Position numbers and translations under genes: made by a program
Part shown: positions 45,774 to 55,316 of the stretch, piece by piece
Layout of the letters: every line of letters begins with the position of its first letter
How positions within the stretch are numbered: position 1 is the first letter of the stretch
The notes under the pieces: model-generated
Told to the model about the DNA's origin: nothing
Seen by the model: only the letters and a program-made list of their open reading frames with translations
Databases searched by the model: none
NCBI RefSeq assembly: GCF_038002965.1
Contig: NZ_JBBOOE010000001.1
Coordinates: 2,833,001-2,897,000, forward strand
From: Robertmurraya sp. FSL R5-0851
GTDB taxonomy: Bacteria; Bacillota; Bacilli; Bacillales; Cytobacillaceae
DNA: 64,000 nt
Reading direction: 5' to 3'

Positions 45774-45923
45774 TTATTGTGGTTGCTGAGGAACTTCCTC
45801 CTGATACAATTCATCCGTACCGATTAGCTCACTTAGCTCTTCATTCGTAAGTGTTTCAAAACGTCCATCCATGTATATTACCTGAGTTTGATTGGGATTA
45901 ATACGATTTAAATTGAAATTCAT
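45774..45923 (-). CDS. Small acidic hypothetical protein, 49 aa
   Basis: The product starts MNFNLNRINPNQTQVIYMDG and has an acidic helix (NEELSELIGTDELYQEE) and a Pro/Gln tail. AAAGGAAG lies 8 bases before the ATG, and a terminator follows the stop directly. I do not recognise a family. A possible promoter region lies in the shared upstream area of the divergent MATE gene. Confidence 0.6.
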   Translation of the reverse strand: MNFNLNRINPNQTQVIYMDGRFETLTNEELSELIGTDELYQEEVPQQPQ

Positions 45924-46126
45924 GCAGATCGCTTCCTTTCAAAAGATATTGTCTTCATTTTTTACAAAAGAATTATATTTCATTCATCCCTATCAAACTG
46001 TTCATAAAATTTAAAAAATATTATGACATGTTCGTGACAGGTATATGTCAAAAATTTGTTCGGTAACAGAAGTAATTGTGTTATAATTTCAAACATTAAC
46101 TGAATAGAAACTGAGGAAAAAACATA

Positions 46127-47491
46127 ATGAATCAAACACACACAAAGAAAGAGAAAATCAAACAGCTTTTATACATTCTTTTACCCATTCTTGTTACCCA
46201 ACTCGCTTTATTTTCAATGAATTTTTTTGATACCACCATGTCAGGTCACTACAGTCCGATTGATTTAGCTGGTGTCGCCATTGGTTCGAGTATTTGGACA
46301 CCTGTGTTTACAGGCTTAAGTGGAATATTACTTGCAATCACCCCAGTTGTATCACAATTAATTGGAGCAAAGAAACGTAAGGACATACCCTATCAGGTCA
46401 TTCAAGGAGTTTATCTATCCATTACTCTAGCAATCGTTGTTCTTATCATAGGTGCATTTACTTTAAACTATATTCTTCAGTCTATGAGTCTTGAACCAGC
46501 TGTTGAACAAATTGCGCATGATTACTTAGTAGCACTTAGTTTCGGGATTATCCCCCTCTTTGTCTATCAAGTATTGCGCTCCTTTATTGATGCACTTGGA
46601 AAAACTAGAGTCACCATGCTTATTTCACTTTCCTCCCTTCCAATTAACATTACCTTTAACTATCTACTTATATATGGGAAATATGGGTTTCCAGAGCTCG
46701 GAGGAGTAGGTGCAGGGTATGCCACAGCTATAACATATTGGATTGTTACTGGGATTGCGGTTTGGATTATACATTCTAAAGAGTCTTTCTCAACCTTCCA
46801 TGTATTCAGTAAGGTGTATCCATTAGCACTAAAAGCTTGGAAGGAAATCCTTATAATTGGAATTCCGATTGGCTTAGCAATATTTTTTGAAACGAGTATT
46901 TTTGCTGCAGTTACCCTTTTGATGAGTACCTTTAATACCGTTACAATTGCTTCTCATCAAGCGGCTCTCAACTTTGCATCTTTTTTGTACATGATTCCTC
47001 TCAGTATTTCAATGGCGCTGACAATAGTTGTTGGGTTTGAAGTGGGGGCAAAAAGGTACCGTGATGCACAAGTCTATAGCTGGATTGGATTAACGATGGC
47101 TGTTAGTCTGGCTCTTGTATGCGGGATCATTTTAGCTTTACTGCGAACAGAAATAGCATCTATTTATACAAGTGATTATGAAGTTTTACAATTAACGGCA
47201 CATTTCTTATTGTATGCATTATTTTTTCAGCTTTCAGATGCCATCCAAGCTCCTGTTCAAGGTGCCTTACGTGGCTACAAGGATGTAAACATCACATTTA
47301 TTATGTCCCTTGTATCTTATTGGGTAGTTGGCCTTCCATTTGGTTACTACTTGGCTAATTACACCAATTGGGGAGCTTTTGGCTACTGGATTGGACTCAT
47401 TTCAGGATTAGCCGTTGGCGCCATATGTTTATCAAGTCGTCTGATTTATCTACAAAGAAAAATATATAAAAAGGAGGCAAGCTCTAACTAA
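46127..47491 (+). CDS. MATE-family multidrug efflux transporter, 454 aa
   Basis: Twelve hydrophobic helices are arranged in two MATE repeats. The N-terminal repeat starts [26 protein letters not shown] and the pattern [19 protein letters not shown] (here [15 protein letters not shown]) is the family hallmark. Efflux of cationic compounds by Na+ or H+ exchange is expected. A promoter-like TTCGGT-17-TATAAT lies near 46056-46084. It is a single gene. Confidence 0.93.
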   Translation: MNQTHTKKEKIKQLLYILLPILVTQLALFSMNFFDTTMSGHYSPIDLAGVAIGSSIWTPVFTGLSGILLAITPVVSQLIGAKKRKDIPYQVIQGVYLSITLAIVVLIIGAFTLNYILQSMSLEPAVEQIAHDYLVALSFGIIPLFVYQVLRSFIDALGKTRVTMLISLSSLPINITFNYLLIYGKYGFPELGGVGAGYATAITYWIVTGIAVWIIHSKESFSTFHVFSKVYPLALKAWKEILIIGIPIGLAIFFETSIFAAVTLLMSTFNTVTIASHQAALNFASFLYMIPLSISMALTIVVGFEVGAKRYRDAQVYSWIGLTMAVSLALVCGIILALLRTEIASIYTSDYEVLQLTAHFLLYALFFQLSDAIQAPVQGALRGYKDVNITFIMSLVSYWVVGLPFGYYLANYTNWGAFGYWIGLISGLAVGAICLSSRLIYLQRKIYKKEASSN

Positions 47492-47503
47492 CGTGCTTGC
47501 CTC
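47474..47503. terminator. Bidirectional intrinsic terminator
   Basis: GAGGCAAGC and GCTTGCCTC flank a 12-base loop, followed by TTTT. Confidence 0.82.
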
Positions 47504-47508
47504 TTTTC

Positions 47509-48285
47509 TTATGATTTATTATGAACTTTCCCGAGAACATCCACCCCTCCTGTTACAGGGATAATACTACCAGTTATAAAGCTCGACTGGTTATCAATTA
47601 GAAATGCAACAACCCTTGAGATATCTTCTCCCGTCCCTGGTCTACCAACTGGTGTACTTGTTAAAACTTGCGGTGTAGCCTCTAATATATTCATCTCTTT
47701 CCAAAGGCCTGTAATGTCCCCCGGACACACCATATTTGCTGTAATACCGTTTTCAGCCTCCTCAAGAGAAAGGGTTCTTGTTAAGCTCGCTAGACCCGTT
47801 TTTGCAGCAGCGAAAGCTGAACGATAAACCCAGCCTGGCGCTGTTTCAACCCGATCAAATCCAATGGTTATGACTCTTCCCCACTTCTTCTCTCTCATCT
47901 TAGGAATTAATTCTTTCGTTAAATAAAATACCGCGTTCAAGTTACCATTAATTAAATAATTCCATTCATCAAACGAGTAATCCGTTAGTCTTTTCCTTTC
48001 ATGAATATAAGGCCCTGCGTTATGTATGAGTATGTCTATCGTAATATTTTTTTGTTTGATTTGTTCACAAATTTTTATACAATCCTCTTGACTCGAAACA
48101 TCACCCTGAATAAGTTCCATTCTGATTCCATATTTGGCGATTAATCCTTCTGCAAGGGTTATCGCTTCATTTTCACTGCTTCGATAGTTAACAACGAGAT
48201 TTATTCCACTTTGAGCAAGCTCCTCCGCGATTTTCTTCCCAATACCCGTCGCTCCCCCTGTAATCAAAGCTGTTTTTAAATTCAA
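47509..48285 (-). CDS. SDR-fold protein with an incomplete catalytic site, 258 aa
   Basis: The Rossmann cofactor motif TGGATGIGKKIAEELAQSG and the NAG strand (IHNAGPY) are intact, and NRSS/NYRSS after strand 2 suggests NADP. The expected YxxxK active site reads FAAAK, so the catalytic Tyr is Phe. The strand that normally carries the catalytic Ser reads VITIGFDRV, so the Ser is also missing. The Lys remains. It may be a non-catalytic or altered SDR. It is a single gene with a terminator shared with the MATE gene. Confidence 0.85.
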   Translation of the reverse strand: MNLKTALITGGATGIGKKIAEELAQSGINLVVNYRSSENEAITLAEGLIAKYGIRMELIQGDVSSQEDCIKICEQIKQKNITIDILIHNAGPYIHERKRLTDYSFDEWNYLINGNLNAVFYLTKELIPKMREKKWGRVITIGFDRVETAPGWVYRSAFAAAKTGLASLTRTLSLEEAENGITANMVCPGDITGLWKEMNILEATPQVLTSTPVGRPGTGEDISRVVAFLIDNQSSFITGSIIPVTGGVDVLGKVHNKS

Positions 48286-48383
48286 ATCAATAACCTCACA
48301 ATAAATAAATTTTGTATTCTCTAATAAATATACTAAAAAGAAGTTCGCTTGAATGCAAATATAAAGTGTCTGAATCGAATTTA

Positions 48384-48410
48384 ACCATACCTAAGTTACT
48401 GCATAAGATG
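48384..48410 (+). promoter_or_regulatory. Possible sigma-K promoter of the Hsp20-like pair
   Basis: ACC (48384-48386), 15 bp, CATAAGATG (48402-48410). This matches sigma-K except for the last -10 base. It would fit coat-type expression. Confidence 0.35.
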
Positions 48411-48443
48411 TAGTGGAGATTTTTTAAATTAGGGGTGGTACAA

Positions 48444-48920
48444 ATGTTTCCATGGAATATGTTCCCTTTCGGAAAAGATATGAAGGGTAGTTTTCAAGGA
48501 ATGAAACCTCAGGATATCGAGAAATACGTTCAGGAGACCATGAGCAAAGTGTTTAGCCAAGGAATGAATGGAGCCGGATTTTCACCTGATTTTGCTACAA
48601 CTTCACACAGCAACCAGAATCCGACCTCTTTAAAAAAGGACACATATTCTGCTCATATCTTTGAAACACATGACTTCGTTTTTGCTATGATTCCCATTAA
48701 GAATGAAGACTGTCTTAGGAATATTAAAGTCTGTCATACTTCAAACCAGCTTATCATTGAAAATTTTCCAAATGAATCGGAAAAACAAGTTTACACCTTA
48801 CCAGCAACAGTCAAGAAAAAAGGGGGAGTAGCAACTTACAAAGATGACGTTCTTGAAGTGAAAATTCCAAAAAGCACAGATTTTCAGTACTCAGAAATTG
48901 ATGTGAAAGAAATTTTTTAA
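48444..48920 (+). CDS. Hsp20/alpha-crystallin-like spore protein (GerT/CotP type), 158 aa
   Basis: The N-terminal half is Met/Gly/Phe/Gln-rich and disordered-looking (MFPWNMFPFGKDMK). The C-terminal half (about residues 75-150) follows the alpha-crystallin beta-sandwich layout, ending VYTLPATVKKKGGVATYKDDVLEVKIPK. The AYKDGVL-like turn is the Hsp20 hallmark. Such degenerate Hsp20 proteins in Bacillus are spore coat or germination proteins; this call is inferred. I choose ATG 48444 with AGGGGTGG upstream, not the GTG at 48435. Confidence 0.65.
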   Translation: MFPWNMFPFGKDMKGSFQGMKPQDIEKYVQETMSKVFSQGMNGAGFSPDFATTSHSNQNPTSLKKDTYSAHIFETHDFVFAMIPIKNEDCLRNIKVCHTSNQLIIENFPNESEKQVYTLPATVKKKGGVATYKDDVLEVKIPKSTDFQYSEIDVKEIF

Positions 48921-48934
48921 AGGGTGACCATGTG

Positions 48935-49342
48935 ATGTTTTTTAATGATAACTGTAACCTAGAATCTTCCTGGAGAAAAGAAGTGGAGTCCACAATGAAG
49001 TGGACGATGGAGCTCCAGCAAAAAAACTTTCCTCGCTGTGATTTATATGAAGTTGATGAGGGCTTTATTCTAGAAGCAGAAATACCTGGCATAAAAATAA
49101 GTGATATACATGTTAGATTAGAGAAAGATGTTTGCATACTAACCGGTACATGTCGAACGATGAAAGATGGCATGCGGTACCACTTGAAAGAAAGACCACA
49201 TCTTAGATTTGAAAAAAAAATAACGCTTCCTTCTCATATAAACAAAGAAGGAATACGTTATTCTCTTACAGATGGGATATTAACCATTAAACTACCAGTA
49301 GAAAACGAAGAGGTCGTCTTATTTATTCAAAGAGAGGATTAA
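48935..49342 (+). CDS. Hsp20/alpha-crystallin family protein, 135 aa
   Basis: The alpha-crystallin domain (about residues 35-130) contains the pattern YEVDEGFILEAEIPGIKISDIHVRLE and, near the end, RYSLTDGILTIKLPV, equivalent to the AxxxNGVL turn of Hsp20. It lies 14 bases after the first Hsp20-like gene in the same direction, so the two are probably one operon. Its stop codon overlaps that of the convergent lipoprotein gene by 4 bases. Confidence 0.8.
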   Translation: MFFNDNCNLESSWRKEVESTMKWTMELQQKNFPRCDLYEVDEGFILEAEIPGIKISDIHVRLEKDVCILTGTCRTMKDGMRYHLKERPHLRFEKKITLPSHINKEGIRYSLTDGILTIKLPVENEEVVLFIQRED

Positions 49343-49788
49343 TGACCACTATGGTCCTCTTCTTCATCCATCATTGAGGAAGATGAATCCTCTTCTTTTT
49401 CACTGGCTGTACCCACAACGAACTCTTTTTTAGGCATATTGTGCATGCTTCTTGCCGTAACATGGGCGTATACATAATACGTTCCATCCGTATCAAACGT
49501 TCTTTCTAGGGAGTATACTCCGTTAGCATTATGCTGTACTTCAACTTTTTCATGATTTTCGTCATTTGCACGCCATATTTCAAAGGCAACTTCATCCGCA
49601 TCTGTAACCTCTTCTTCACCGTAGGTTACTTTTGCTTCAAATAATACCTTCTGTCCTTTTTCGGCATGTTCAGGAGTAATCGTCAACTGTACATCTAAAA
49701 ACTGAGGAATCTCATCCTCTTCTTGAACACAAGCCGTTAGGCTCAAAATTAACAATGTGAACATAAAAAAAATTAATCCTTTTTTCAT
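49339..49788 (-). CDS. FixH/YtkA-like lipoprotein, 149 aa
   Basis: A signal peptide ends in the lipobox LTAC (Cys about residue 20). The mature part is an Ig-like beta sandwich of the FixH/YtkA type, with LDVQLTITPEHAEKGQKV, GTYYVYAHVTARSMHNMPKKEF and an acidic, His-rich tail (DEEEDHSGH). Similar small lipoproteins are linked to copper or cytochrome oxidase assembly. It lies 36 bases downstream of a histidine kinase gene and may be in that operon. Confidence 0.8.
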   Translation of the reverse strand: MKKGLIFFMFTLLILSLTACVQEEDEIPQFLDVQLTITPEHAEKGQKVLFEAKVTYGEEEVTDADEVAFEIWRANDENHEKVEVQHNANGVYSLERTFDTDGTYYVYAHVTARSMHNMPKKEFVVGTASEKEEDSSSSMMDEEEDHSGH

Positions 49789-49824
49789 TTTCTATTACTC
49801 CTTTCAGATTTTTCAACTCATTTT

Positions 49825-51219
49825 TTATATCACGGGAAGTATGATGGAGATACACGTTCCTTTTCCAAGGTTACTCTTGATTTCAAGCTCGCCTCCATGT
49901 AGTTTAATTAATTTGTTAGATATAGCCAACCCAAGGCCCGTGCCACCATCACTTCTAGTTCGGGCTTTGTTCACACGGAAAAATCTCTGAGTGACTCTTT
50001 GAATATCTTCCCTAGGAATACCAATACCCGTATCCTTTATGGAGAGTATACAACCTTTTTCATGTTTTGATAACAGAACGGTGATACGACCTCGCTCCGT
50101 ATAATTAATTGCATTATCTACTATATTCTGAATTACCTGCTCAATTCTCCCCTCATCAGCATTTACGATAATATCAGGATCTAATTCTGTGTTTAGAAGC
50201 AATCCCTTCTGTTGCAAAGACGGACGGTATTTTTCCAAACAATCCTCAACAAGCTGTGCTAATGGTAGCGGACACATTTCTAAACGAAAATCTTCTGCGT
50301 CCAATCTCGATAAATCTAGTAAATCTCCAACAAGTCTTTCCATTCGTTTTGCTTCTCTATGTATTAATGCTAAATAACGCTCTTGATCTTGGGACGTCTT
50401 AGCTAGACCAGCTTTTAATGCCTCACTGTACCCCTTCACATAACTAATTGGGGTACGTAACTCATGAGATACATCTTCTAAAAATTCTTTTTTTCTTTCA
50501 TCTTCTTTTTGTATAGATACCGACATGAGGTTAAAAGCGGTTCCTAATTGACCGATTTCATCTTTAGAAAAGACGGGTACTCTTGCCGAATAATCCCCAG
50601 CTGTTACTTTTTCAGCAGCCTGTTTCATTATTTCCAAGGGTTTAGTCATTTTCTTTACAAAAATGGTCCCTACGTAAACAGCCAGAATGACAAAAAGTAC
50701 CCCGACCACCAGACCAATTAATGAAAAATCGTTTGTAAGCTCTGAGATTTTTGCTAAAGGTACATATAAATAAATGATCCCCTCAAGTCGATTCGAATCA
50801 ATTAAAGGGACAATTACAGCCATCACGTCTCGATCAAAACGTTCTTCATATCCCATTTTTTCGACTGATTGACCATTAAGTAACTGATCTCTTTCTTCCG
50901 GACCAATAATTGAATCATAATCGATTTCAAAAGGTAAGCAAGCGCTTAACTCTCTTGGGTTACTAACTATAAAAACCTCTGATTCGTTCTTTGTATTGTA
51001 CCACTCTACTTTTTCAATTAATTCACTCGATAAAGGTCCACCTTCGTATTCAGTAGAGAGCTTTGTTCCTTCTTCCAATAACCCTCTTCTTACATTTTCA
51101 ACGTATATTTTTTCATAGAAATAATGGGATAATAAAAACGAAAAACCAATGGTTATTATAATCGTTGTTGTAACAAACACCCAAAGTTTCTTTGAAAGGG
51201 TATTAGGAAGAAATTCCAT
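49825..51219 (-). CDS. Membrane sensor histidine kinase, 464 aa
   Basis: The topology is TM1 (residues about 12-32), an extracytoplasmic sensor region (about 35-160), TM2 (about 167-188), HAMP (about 188-240), HisKA with phospho-His252 in DVSHELRTPISY, and HATPase (NADEGRIEQVIQNIVDNAINY, then GGTGLGLAISNKL). The start at 51219 follows GAGGTG at 7 bases; the gene overlaps the response regulator gene by 17 bases. The signal is not known. Confidence 0.9.
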   Translation of the reverse strand: MEFLPNTLSKKLWVFVTTTIIITIGFSFLLSHYFYEKIYVENVRRGLLEEGTKLSTEYEGGPLSSELIEKVEWYNTKNESEVFIVSNPRELSACLPFEIDYDSIIGPEERDQLLNGQSVEKMGYEERFDRDVMAVIVPLIDSNRLEGIIYLYVPLAKISELTNDFSLIGLVVGVLFVILAVYVGTIFVKKMTKPLEIMKQAAEKVTAGDYSARVPVFSKDEIGQLGTAFNLMSVSIQKEDERKKEFLEDVSHELRTPISYVKGYSEALKAGLAKTSQDQERYLALIHREAKRMERLVGDLLDLSRLDAEDFRLEMCPLPLAQLVEDCLEKYRPSLQQKGLLLNTELDPDIIVNADEGRIEQVIQNIVDNAINYTERGRITVLLSKHEKGCILSIKDTGIGIPREDIQRVTQRFFRVNKARTRSDGGTGLGLAISNKLIKLHGGELEIKSNLGKGTCISIILPVI

Positions 51220-51898
51220 TAGCAGGCACCTCAAACTTATAACCAATTCCCCAGACCGTTTCTATATAATCAGCCTTTCCAAGCTTCATACGTAAAGTTT
51301 TTATATGTGTATCAACCGTACGAAGACTTCCGTTATAACCTAAGCCCCAAACATGTTCAAGAAGTTGTTCTCTACTCAGTGCTTGACCTTGGTGCTCGAT
51401 AAAGAAAAGTAGTACTTCATATTCCTTTAATGTCAGAACAATATGTTTATGTTGGATCATTACCTTTCGAGCATTCTTATCAATAAAAATAATACCTGCC
51501 TTAACCATTTCATTATCATTTTTAAATGTATGACTTCTTCTAAGGACCGCTTGAATTCTAGCAACAAGTTCTCCAGGACTAAACGGTTTCACAATATAAT
51601 CGTCTGCCCCAGTTTTGAGTCCCTTCACTTTATCCCATTCTTCTCCTTTTGCCGATAGGAAAATAATAGGCGTGTTTGATACAAGGCGAAGGTTTTCACA
51701 AACAACAAACCCATCATCCCCTGGCATCATAATGTCCAGTAAAATAATGTCAAAACGATTCGTAGAAACGTATTTATACGTCTCCTCACCATTTGCTGCA
51801 AGTGAACAAATCATACCTTCATTCTCAAGATACATCTTCAGTAACTGTCTCATATCCTCCTCATCATCCACGATGAGTACTTGAATTTGCTTTTCCAT
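51203..51898 (-). CDS. OmpR-family response regulator, 231 aa
   Basis: A receiver domain (phospho-Asp55 in LLDIMMPGDDG, DD at residues 11-12, Lys near 104) is followed by a winged-helix DNA-binding domain (about residues 135-228, ending DTHIKTLRMKLGKADYIETVWGIGYKF). It pairs with the kinase downstream. The gene upstream (a propeller lipoprotein) ends at the same base where this one starts, so they are cotranscribed. Confidence 0.93.
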   Translation of the reverse strand: MEKQIQVLIVDDEEDMRQLLKMYLENEGMICSLAANGEETYKYVSTNRFDIILLDIMMPGDDGFVVCENLRLVSNTPIIFLSAKGEEWDKVKGLKTGADDYIVKPFSPGELVARIQAVLRRSHTFKNDNEMVKAGIIFIDKNARKVMIQHKHIVLTLKEYEVLLFFIEHQGQALSREQLLEHVWGLGYNGSLRTVDTHIKTLRMKLGKADYIETVWGIGYKFEVPANGISS

Positions 51899-52875
51899 TA
51901 GTCAATCTCCCTAATGATTATTTGAAAGGGTCCTTTGCCGACCTTGACTGTCTTTCCTATGCTTAAATCTTTTTTCGTAACGAAATGAATATCATTACTA
52001 TCGTAGCCCGCAACAATTAGCTGATCTTTATAATCTGTCATTTCAAAAGGATTCGCTCCCACAGTAATCTTCTCTTGAATTACTCCTTCATCTGATATTT
52101 TATAAAGACTATTTGAACCATGGCTTAAAGCAAATGTGCCGTCATTATTATGTAATAAGTTAATGGGCATAATAGGAGCTGAAATTTTCCGTTTTAACTC
52201 ACCTGACTCACTATCATAAACATGGATATAACTTTCGATCTCAGAGCCTAGTCCATGGCCACCAATCCATATTTCATTCTTATCTTCCTGAATAATCGCT
52301 CCAGTTGCCGCTGAATGAATCGAAAATTGACTCGTTATTTCTTTGCTTTCGAGATCAACTTTGGTTAGTTTTTTTGAATTATAGCTTACTACAAATAATT
52401 GAGAGTGATTAGGTATTAACGCTAGTGGATTTCCGGTCTTTACCACTTCTTTGATTTCCTTCCCATCGAAAAGAAAGAATCTTACTGACTGCCTTTCTTG
52501 ATCAGAGAAGGCAATTTCCTCACTTCCGGGCAGCAAAACCCCTTCGACGATTCCTTTACCTGTTTCCCAGCTTGTAACACGTTTTCCTGTTCGTAAAGAG
52601 TAAATATCAACTGTTTCGACCTGCTTTCCGTACAAAAGAAGTGAATCATTATCTGGTAATAAAACACCCCCGGTATAGGGCTTATTCATTGTCCATGTTT
52701 CGATTACTTTTGCTTCTTCAAGATCAACAAAAGAAAGCGACATATCTTTTATGTTGACTGTAATTGCTAGCGATTTATTGTCTGGAATGATTGGTTGATC
52801 GTTCGAACACCCCGAAACGATCCAGAGAAGTGCCCAAATAGTAGTTAGCCATACATGTTTTACCTTCATTTTCAT
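51898..52875 (-). CDS. Beta-propeller (YncE-like) lipoprotein, 325 aa
   Basis: A signal peptide with the lipobox VSGC (Cys about residue 22) is followed by about six or seven WD/YVTN-type strand repeats, for example ITVNIKDMSLSFVDLEEAKVIETW, PDNDSLLLYGKQVETVDI and KNEIWIGGHG. The protein is anchored on the outer side of the membrane. It is the first gene of a putative operon with a two-component system, so it may monitor or assist the sensed signal. GAGGAG lies 4 bases before ATG 52875 (10 before ATG 52869). Confidence 0.8.
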   Translation of the reverse strand: MKMKVKHVWLTTIWALLWIVSGCSNDQPIIPDNKSLAITVNIKDMSLSFVDLEEAKVIETWTMNKPYTGGVLLPDNDSLLLYGKQVETVDIYSLRTGKRVTSWETGKGIVEGVLLPGSEEIAFSDQERQSVRFFLFDGKEIKEVVKTGNPLALIPNHSQLFVVSYNSKKLTKVDLESKEITSQFSIHSAATGAIIQEDKNEIWIGGHGLGSEIESYIHVYDSESGELKRKISAPIMPINLLHNNDGTFALSHGSNSLYKISDEGVIQEKITVGANPFEMTDYKDQLIVAGYDSNDIHFVTKKDLSIGKTVKVGKGPFQIIIREID

Positions 52876-53023
52876 AATACTCCTCATACAGTTCGAATAC
52901 CGCATATTATACGACTTGCGTGTGAAATAAGTGTGAAATACAAAAATATATTAAAATGTTTTATTTGTTGGTCAATCTTTAGTAAAGTAAGAACATGATT
53001 ATAAACGCAATGGAGTGATGATC

Positions 53024-53662
53024 TTGGCTGAAACTCATGTTTTTACAAAAGGAGAAGAAATCGCAAATTCAATTACTCATGGAATTGGAGCCCTACTTAG
53101 CATCACTGCTCTCGTTCTTCTTATTGTCTTTTCATCTCTTTACGGAAACGTATGGCATATTGTTAGCTTTACATTATATGGCTCAACAATGGTCCTTTTA
53201 TATATTTCTTCAACATTGGTTCATAGTTTTCCACAAGGAAGGGTAAAGGATTTATTTGAAATCTTCGACCACTCATCCATCTATTTTTTTATCGCTGGGA
53301 CCTATACTCCATTTTTATTTTTACTAGTCAAAGGTGCACTAGGCTGGACTTTGTTTGGAATTGTTTGGGGATTAGCGATTGGAGGAACTGTATTTAAAAC
53401 CTTTTATGTGAAGAAATTTCTATTCATCTCCACTGCTTTATATGTAGTGATGGGTTGGTTAATCGTTTTTGCCTATAAGCCGATCTCTTCAGGCTTGGAG
53501 CCAACTGGGTGGTATTTACTCGTTATCGGTGGATTGTTATATACCTTTGGTTCCATTTTTTATGTATGGAGAGGATTTAAATTCCACCACGCCATTTGGC
53601 ATCTGTTTGTTATTGCTGGGACCATTCTTCATTTCTTTTCAGTCCTTACCTTACTTCCGTAA
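53024..53662 (+). CDS. trhA: PAQR/hemolysin III family membrane protein
   Basis: TrhA proteins have seven transmembrane helices and are linked to membrane fluidity. The start MAETHVFTKGEEIANSITHGIGA and the metal-site residues in HSFPQGRVKDLFEIFDHSSIYFFIAGTYTP and HAIWHLFVIAGTILHFF are typical. A TTG start at 53024 is chosen since GGAG lies 8 bases upstream, while ATGs at 53015 and 53018 overlap it. Confidence 0.92.
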   Translation: MAETHVFTKGEEIANSITHGIGALLSITALVLLIVFSSLYGNVWHIVSFTLYGSTMVLLYISSTLVHSFPQGRVKDLFEIFDHSSIYFFIAGTYTPFLFLLVKGALGWTLFGIVWGLAIGGTVFKTFYVKKFLFISTALYVVMGWLIVFAYKPISSGLEPTGWYLLVIGGLLYTFGSIFYVWRGFKFHHAIWHLFVIAGTILHFFSVLTLLP

Positions 53663-53671
53663 CAAAAGAAG

Positions 53672-53941
53672 CTACAGCTTCCTTGTTACGGACAATATCT
53701 TCTCCATTTCTTCCAAATGGATGACAAGAAGTGAAAGTTTCATGTCAGATTCGATGTCAGATTCAATCACCCTTTTTGTTGCTAAATAATATTTTTCATG
53801 GGGCTGTTTTCGAACGCGAGGATGGGAAAACTCATCCTTAAGTTCGCGTGATATCGCCTCTCTAAGAACGTCCTCATCATCTCCCTCATTAAGTAGACGA
53901 TTATTCCATAGAGATCGATATGCTTCTATCACTTTCTTCAT
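53672..53941 (-). CDS. Hypothetical protein, 89 aa
   Basis: This is a charged, mostly helical protein ([17 protein letters not shown], and a C-terminal [16 protein letters not shown] helix). There is a repeat-like ESDIESDM segment. The ribosome site GAAGGG is weakly placed, 11 bases upstream. It is convergent with trhA, with only 9 bases between the stops. No family is recognised. Confidence 0.55.
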   Translation of the reverse strand: MKKVIEAYRSLWNNRLLNEGDDEDVLREAISRELKDEFSHPRVRKQPHEKYYLATKRVIESDIESDMKLSLLVIHLEEMEKILSVTRKL

Positions 53942-54039
53942 TTAAATTACAACCCTTCTATTTGTTAGTATTCAAATACATATTCCATAAAAAAAAGGAA
54001 AGAATATACATCATAAAAGAAGCGGAAGGAGAATCACAA

Positions 54040-54288
54040 ATGGCTGAGCCTTATCGTTGTCCAAATTGCAAAACGAATCGAAGTCGTTTTAATCTTATTA
54101 AGCAACAACCACAATCAGTAAAGTTAGATCCTCAAACCGGTGACGTGATGGAGGAGTACTCACAAGAGCAGCTTTCTCCATTTCATATGGCTTACAAAGG
54201 TCCTTCTTATAAAGTTCAATGTGCAGCTTGTGGACTCATTGAAGACGAAAGAACTTTTGTTAAATTTGGCGAAAACCAAAACAATTAA
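54040..54288 (+). CDS. Small zinc-ribbon protein, 82 aa
   Basis: The protein has two Cys pairs, CPNC near residue 7 and CAAC near residue 64, suggesting a zinc ribbon. The middle is hydrophilic ([22 protein letters not shown]). GGAAGGAG lies 7-8 bases before the ATG, and a longer in-frame extension lacks any site. The function is unknown, perhaps nucleic-acid binding. A terminator follows. Confidence 0.65.
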   Translation: MAEPYRCPNCKTNRSRFNLIKQQPQSVKLDPQTGDVMEEYSQEQLSPFHMAYKGPSYKVQCAACGLIEDERTFVKFGENQNN

Positions 54289-54312
54289 AGCTTGGGCGTT
54301 TGTTCAAGCTTT
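54287..54312 (+). terminator. Intrinsic terminator
   Basis: AAAGCTTG and CAAGCTTT flank a 10-base loop. The T-run is short. Confidence 0.6.
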
Positions 54313-54325
54313 CATATCCCCCACA

Positions 54326-55249
54326 CTAGACTTGCTTTTTTTCCAACTCTTCAAGCTTGCTTGAAATTTCATCCCACAGAATGTTTTCCCCAATAAATAC
54401 TAGATTTAACGGCATATTCATTTCTTCTTTTATGTAAATCGGCATTCCATACGAAAACTGAAATAAATAGGGAAATGACGTAGATGAAAATTTCACATAA
54501 CCCTTGATTCGATAAATCGTATCGGGCAATGCTTGTAGGAAGTTCTCAAACGCATCCAAATCAACTGCCTTTGAAAATGAGTAAACAAAAGTACTTAATT
54601 TCAAATCATTTTCAACATGACTTTTATTCAAATGTGGCTTTTTCTCATAGGAAAGAGATTGGATTTGCTTTATTGAAACATTAGAGTATGTAGTTAAAAT
54701 GACAATTGCCTTTTCATTAAGTGATTGAATGCCGGTCGTAATGAGTATTTTTTCACCTTCACTTAATTCATCACTTTTATTAATGACAATTAAATCCGCA
54801 TGTCTAATTTGTTCTGAAATCAACTGCTGAATTTGAGGAGAGTAGGTTCGGCGTTCTAACCAAAGTCTACCGTCAACAACGGTAAGAATTCCTTTCACAT
54901 GCAGCTGGGTAGCAAATAGTGGGGACAGCACAGCATCTAAAGTTTCGACTGGATGAGCTGCTCCTGTTGTTTCGATGTATATACAATCTGGTTGATGAGT
55001 AATTAATAACTCTTGAAGTTGAGCTTCAAGTTTATCTTGAATCGTACAACAAATGCACCCACCTAGTAACTCTTTTAGTGGTACATCGTCATTAACTTCG
55101 TCGGAATCAATGGATACTTTTCCAAGTTCATTCATCAATACGGCAACCTTTCTGCCGCTCTCCTTCTCCGCTTTTAAAAGTTTCTTTAGTAAAGTCGTCT
55201 TACCGCTTCCTAAAAACCCCGATAATATATAAACTTCCGTTTGTTTCAT
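54326..55249 (-). CDS. COG0523 (CobW/ZnuG-like) GTP-binding metallochaperone, 307 aa
   Basis: The G3E GTPase features are seen: P-loop GFLGSGKTTLL (residues about 11-21), the family metal motif CICC at 65-68, and NKSD for guanine recognition. The C-terminal CobW domain follows. Members move zinc, cobalt or iron to target proteins and are often induced by zinc starvation. No Zur box is clear here. It resembles B. subtilis YciC-type proteins. Confidence 0.88.
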   Translation of the reverse strand: MKQTEVYILSGFLGSGKTTLLKKLLKAEKESGRKVAVLMNELGKVSIDSDEVNDDVPLKELLGGCICCTIQDKLEAQLQELLITHQPDCIYIETTGAAHPVETLDAVLSPLFATQLHVKGILTVVDGRLWLERRTYSPQIQQLISEQIRHADLIVINKSDELSEGEKILITTGIQSLNEKAIVILTTYSNVSIKQIQSLSYEKKPHLNKSHVENDLKLSTFVYSFSKAVDLDAFENFLQALPDTIYRIKGYVKFSSTSFPYLFQFSYGMPIYIKEEMNMPLNLVFIGENILWDEISSKLEELEKKQV

Positions 55250-55316
55250 CGCCTAGTTTCCCCCATTACCATAATTACATTTTACAGGAAATAGAGAAGA
55301 TGTATGAACAACTTCC

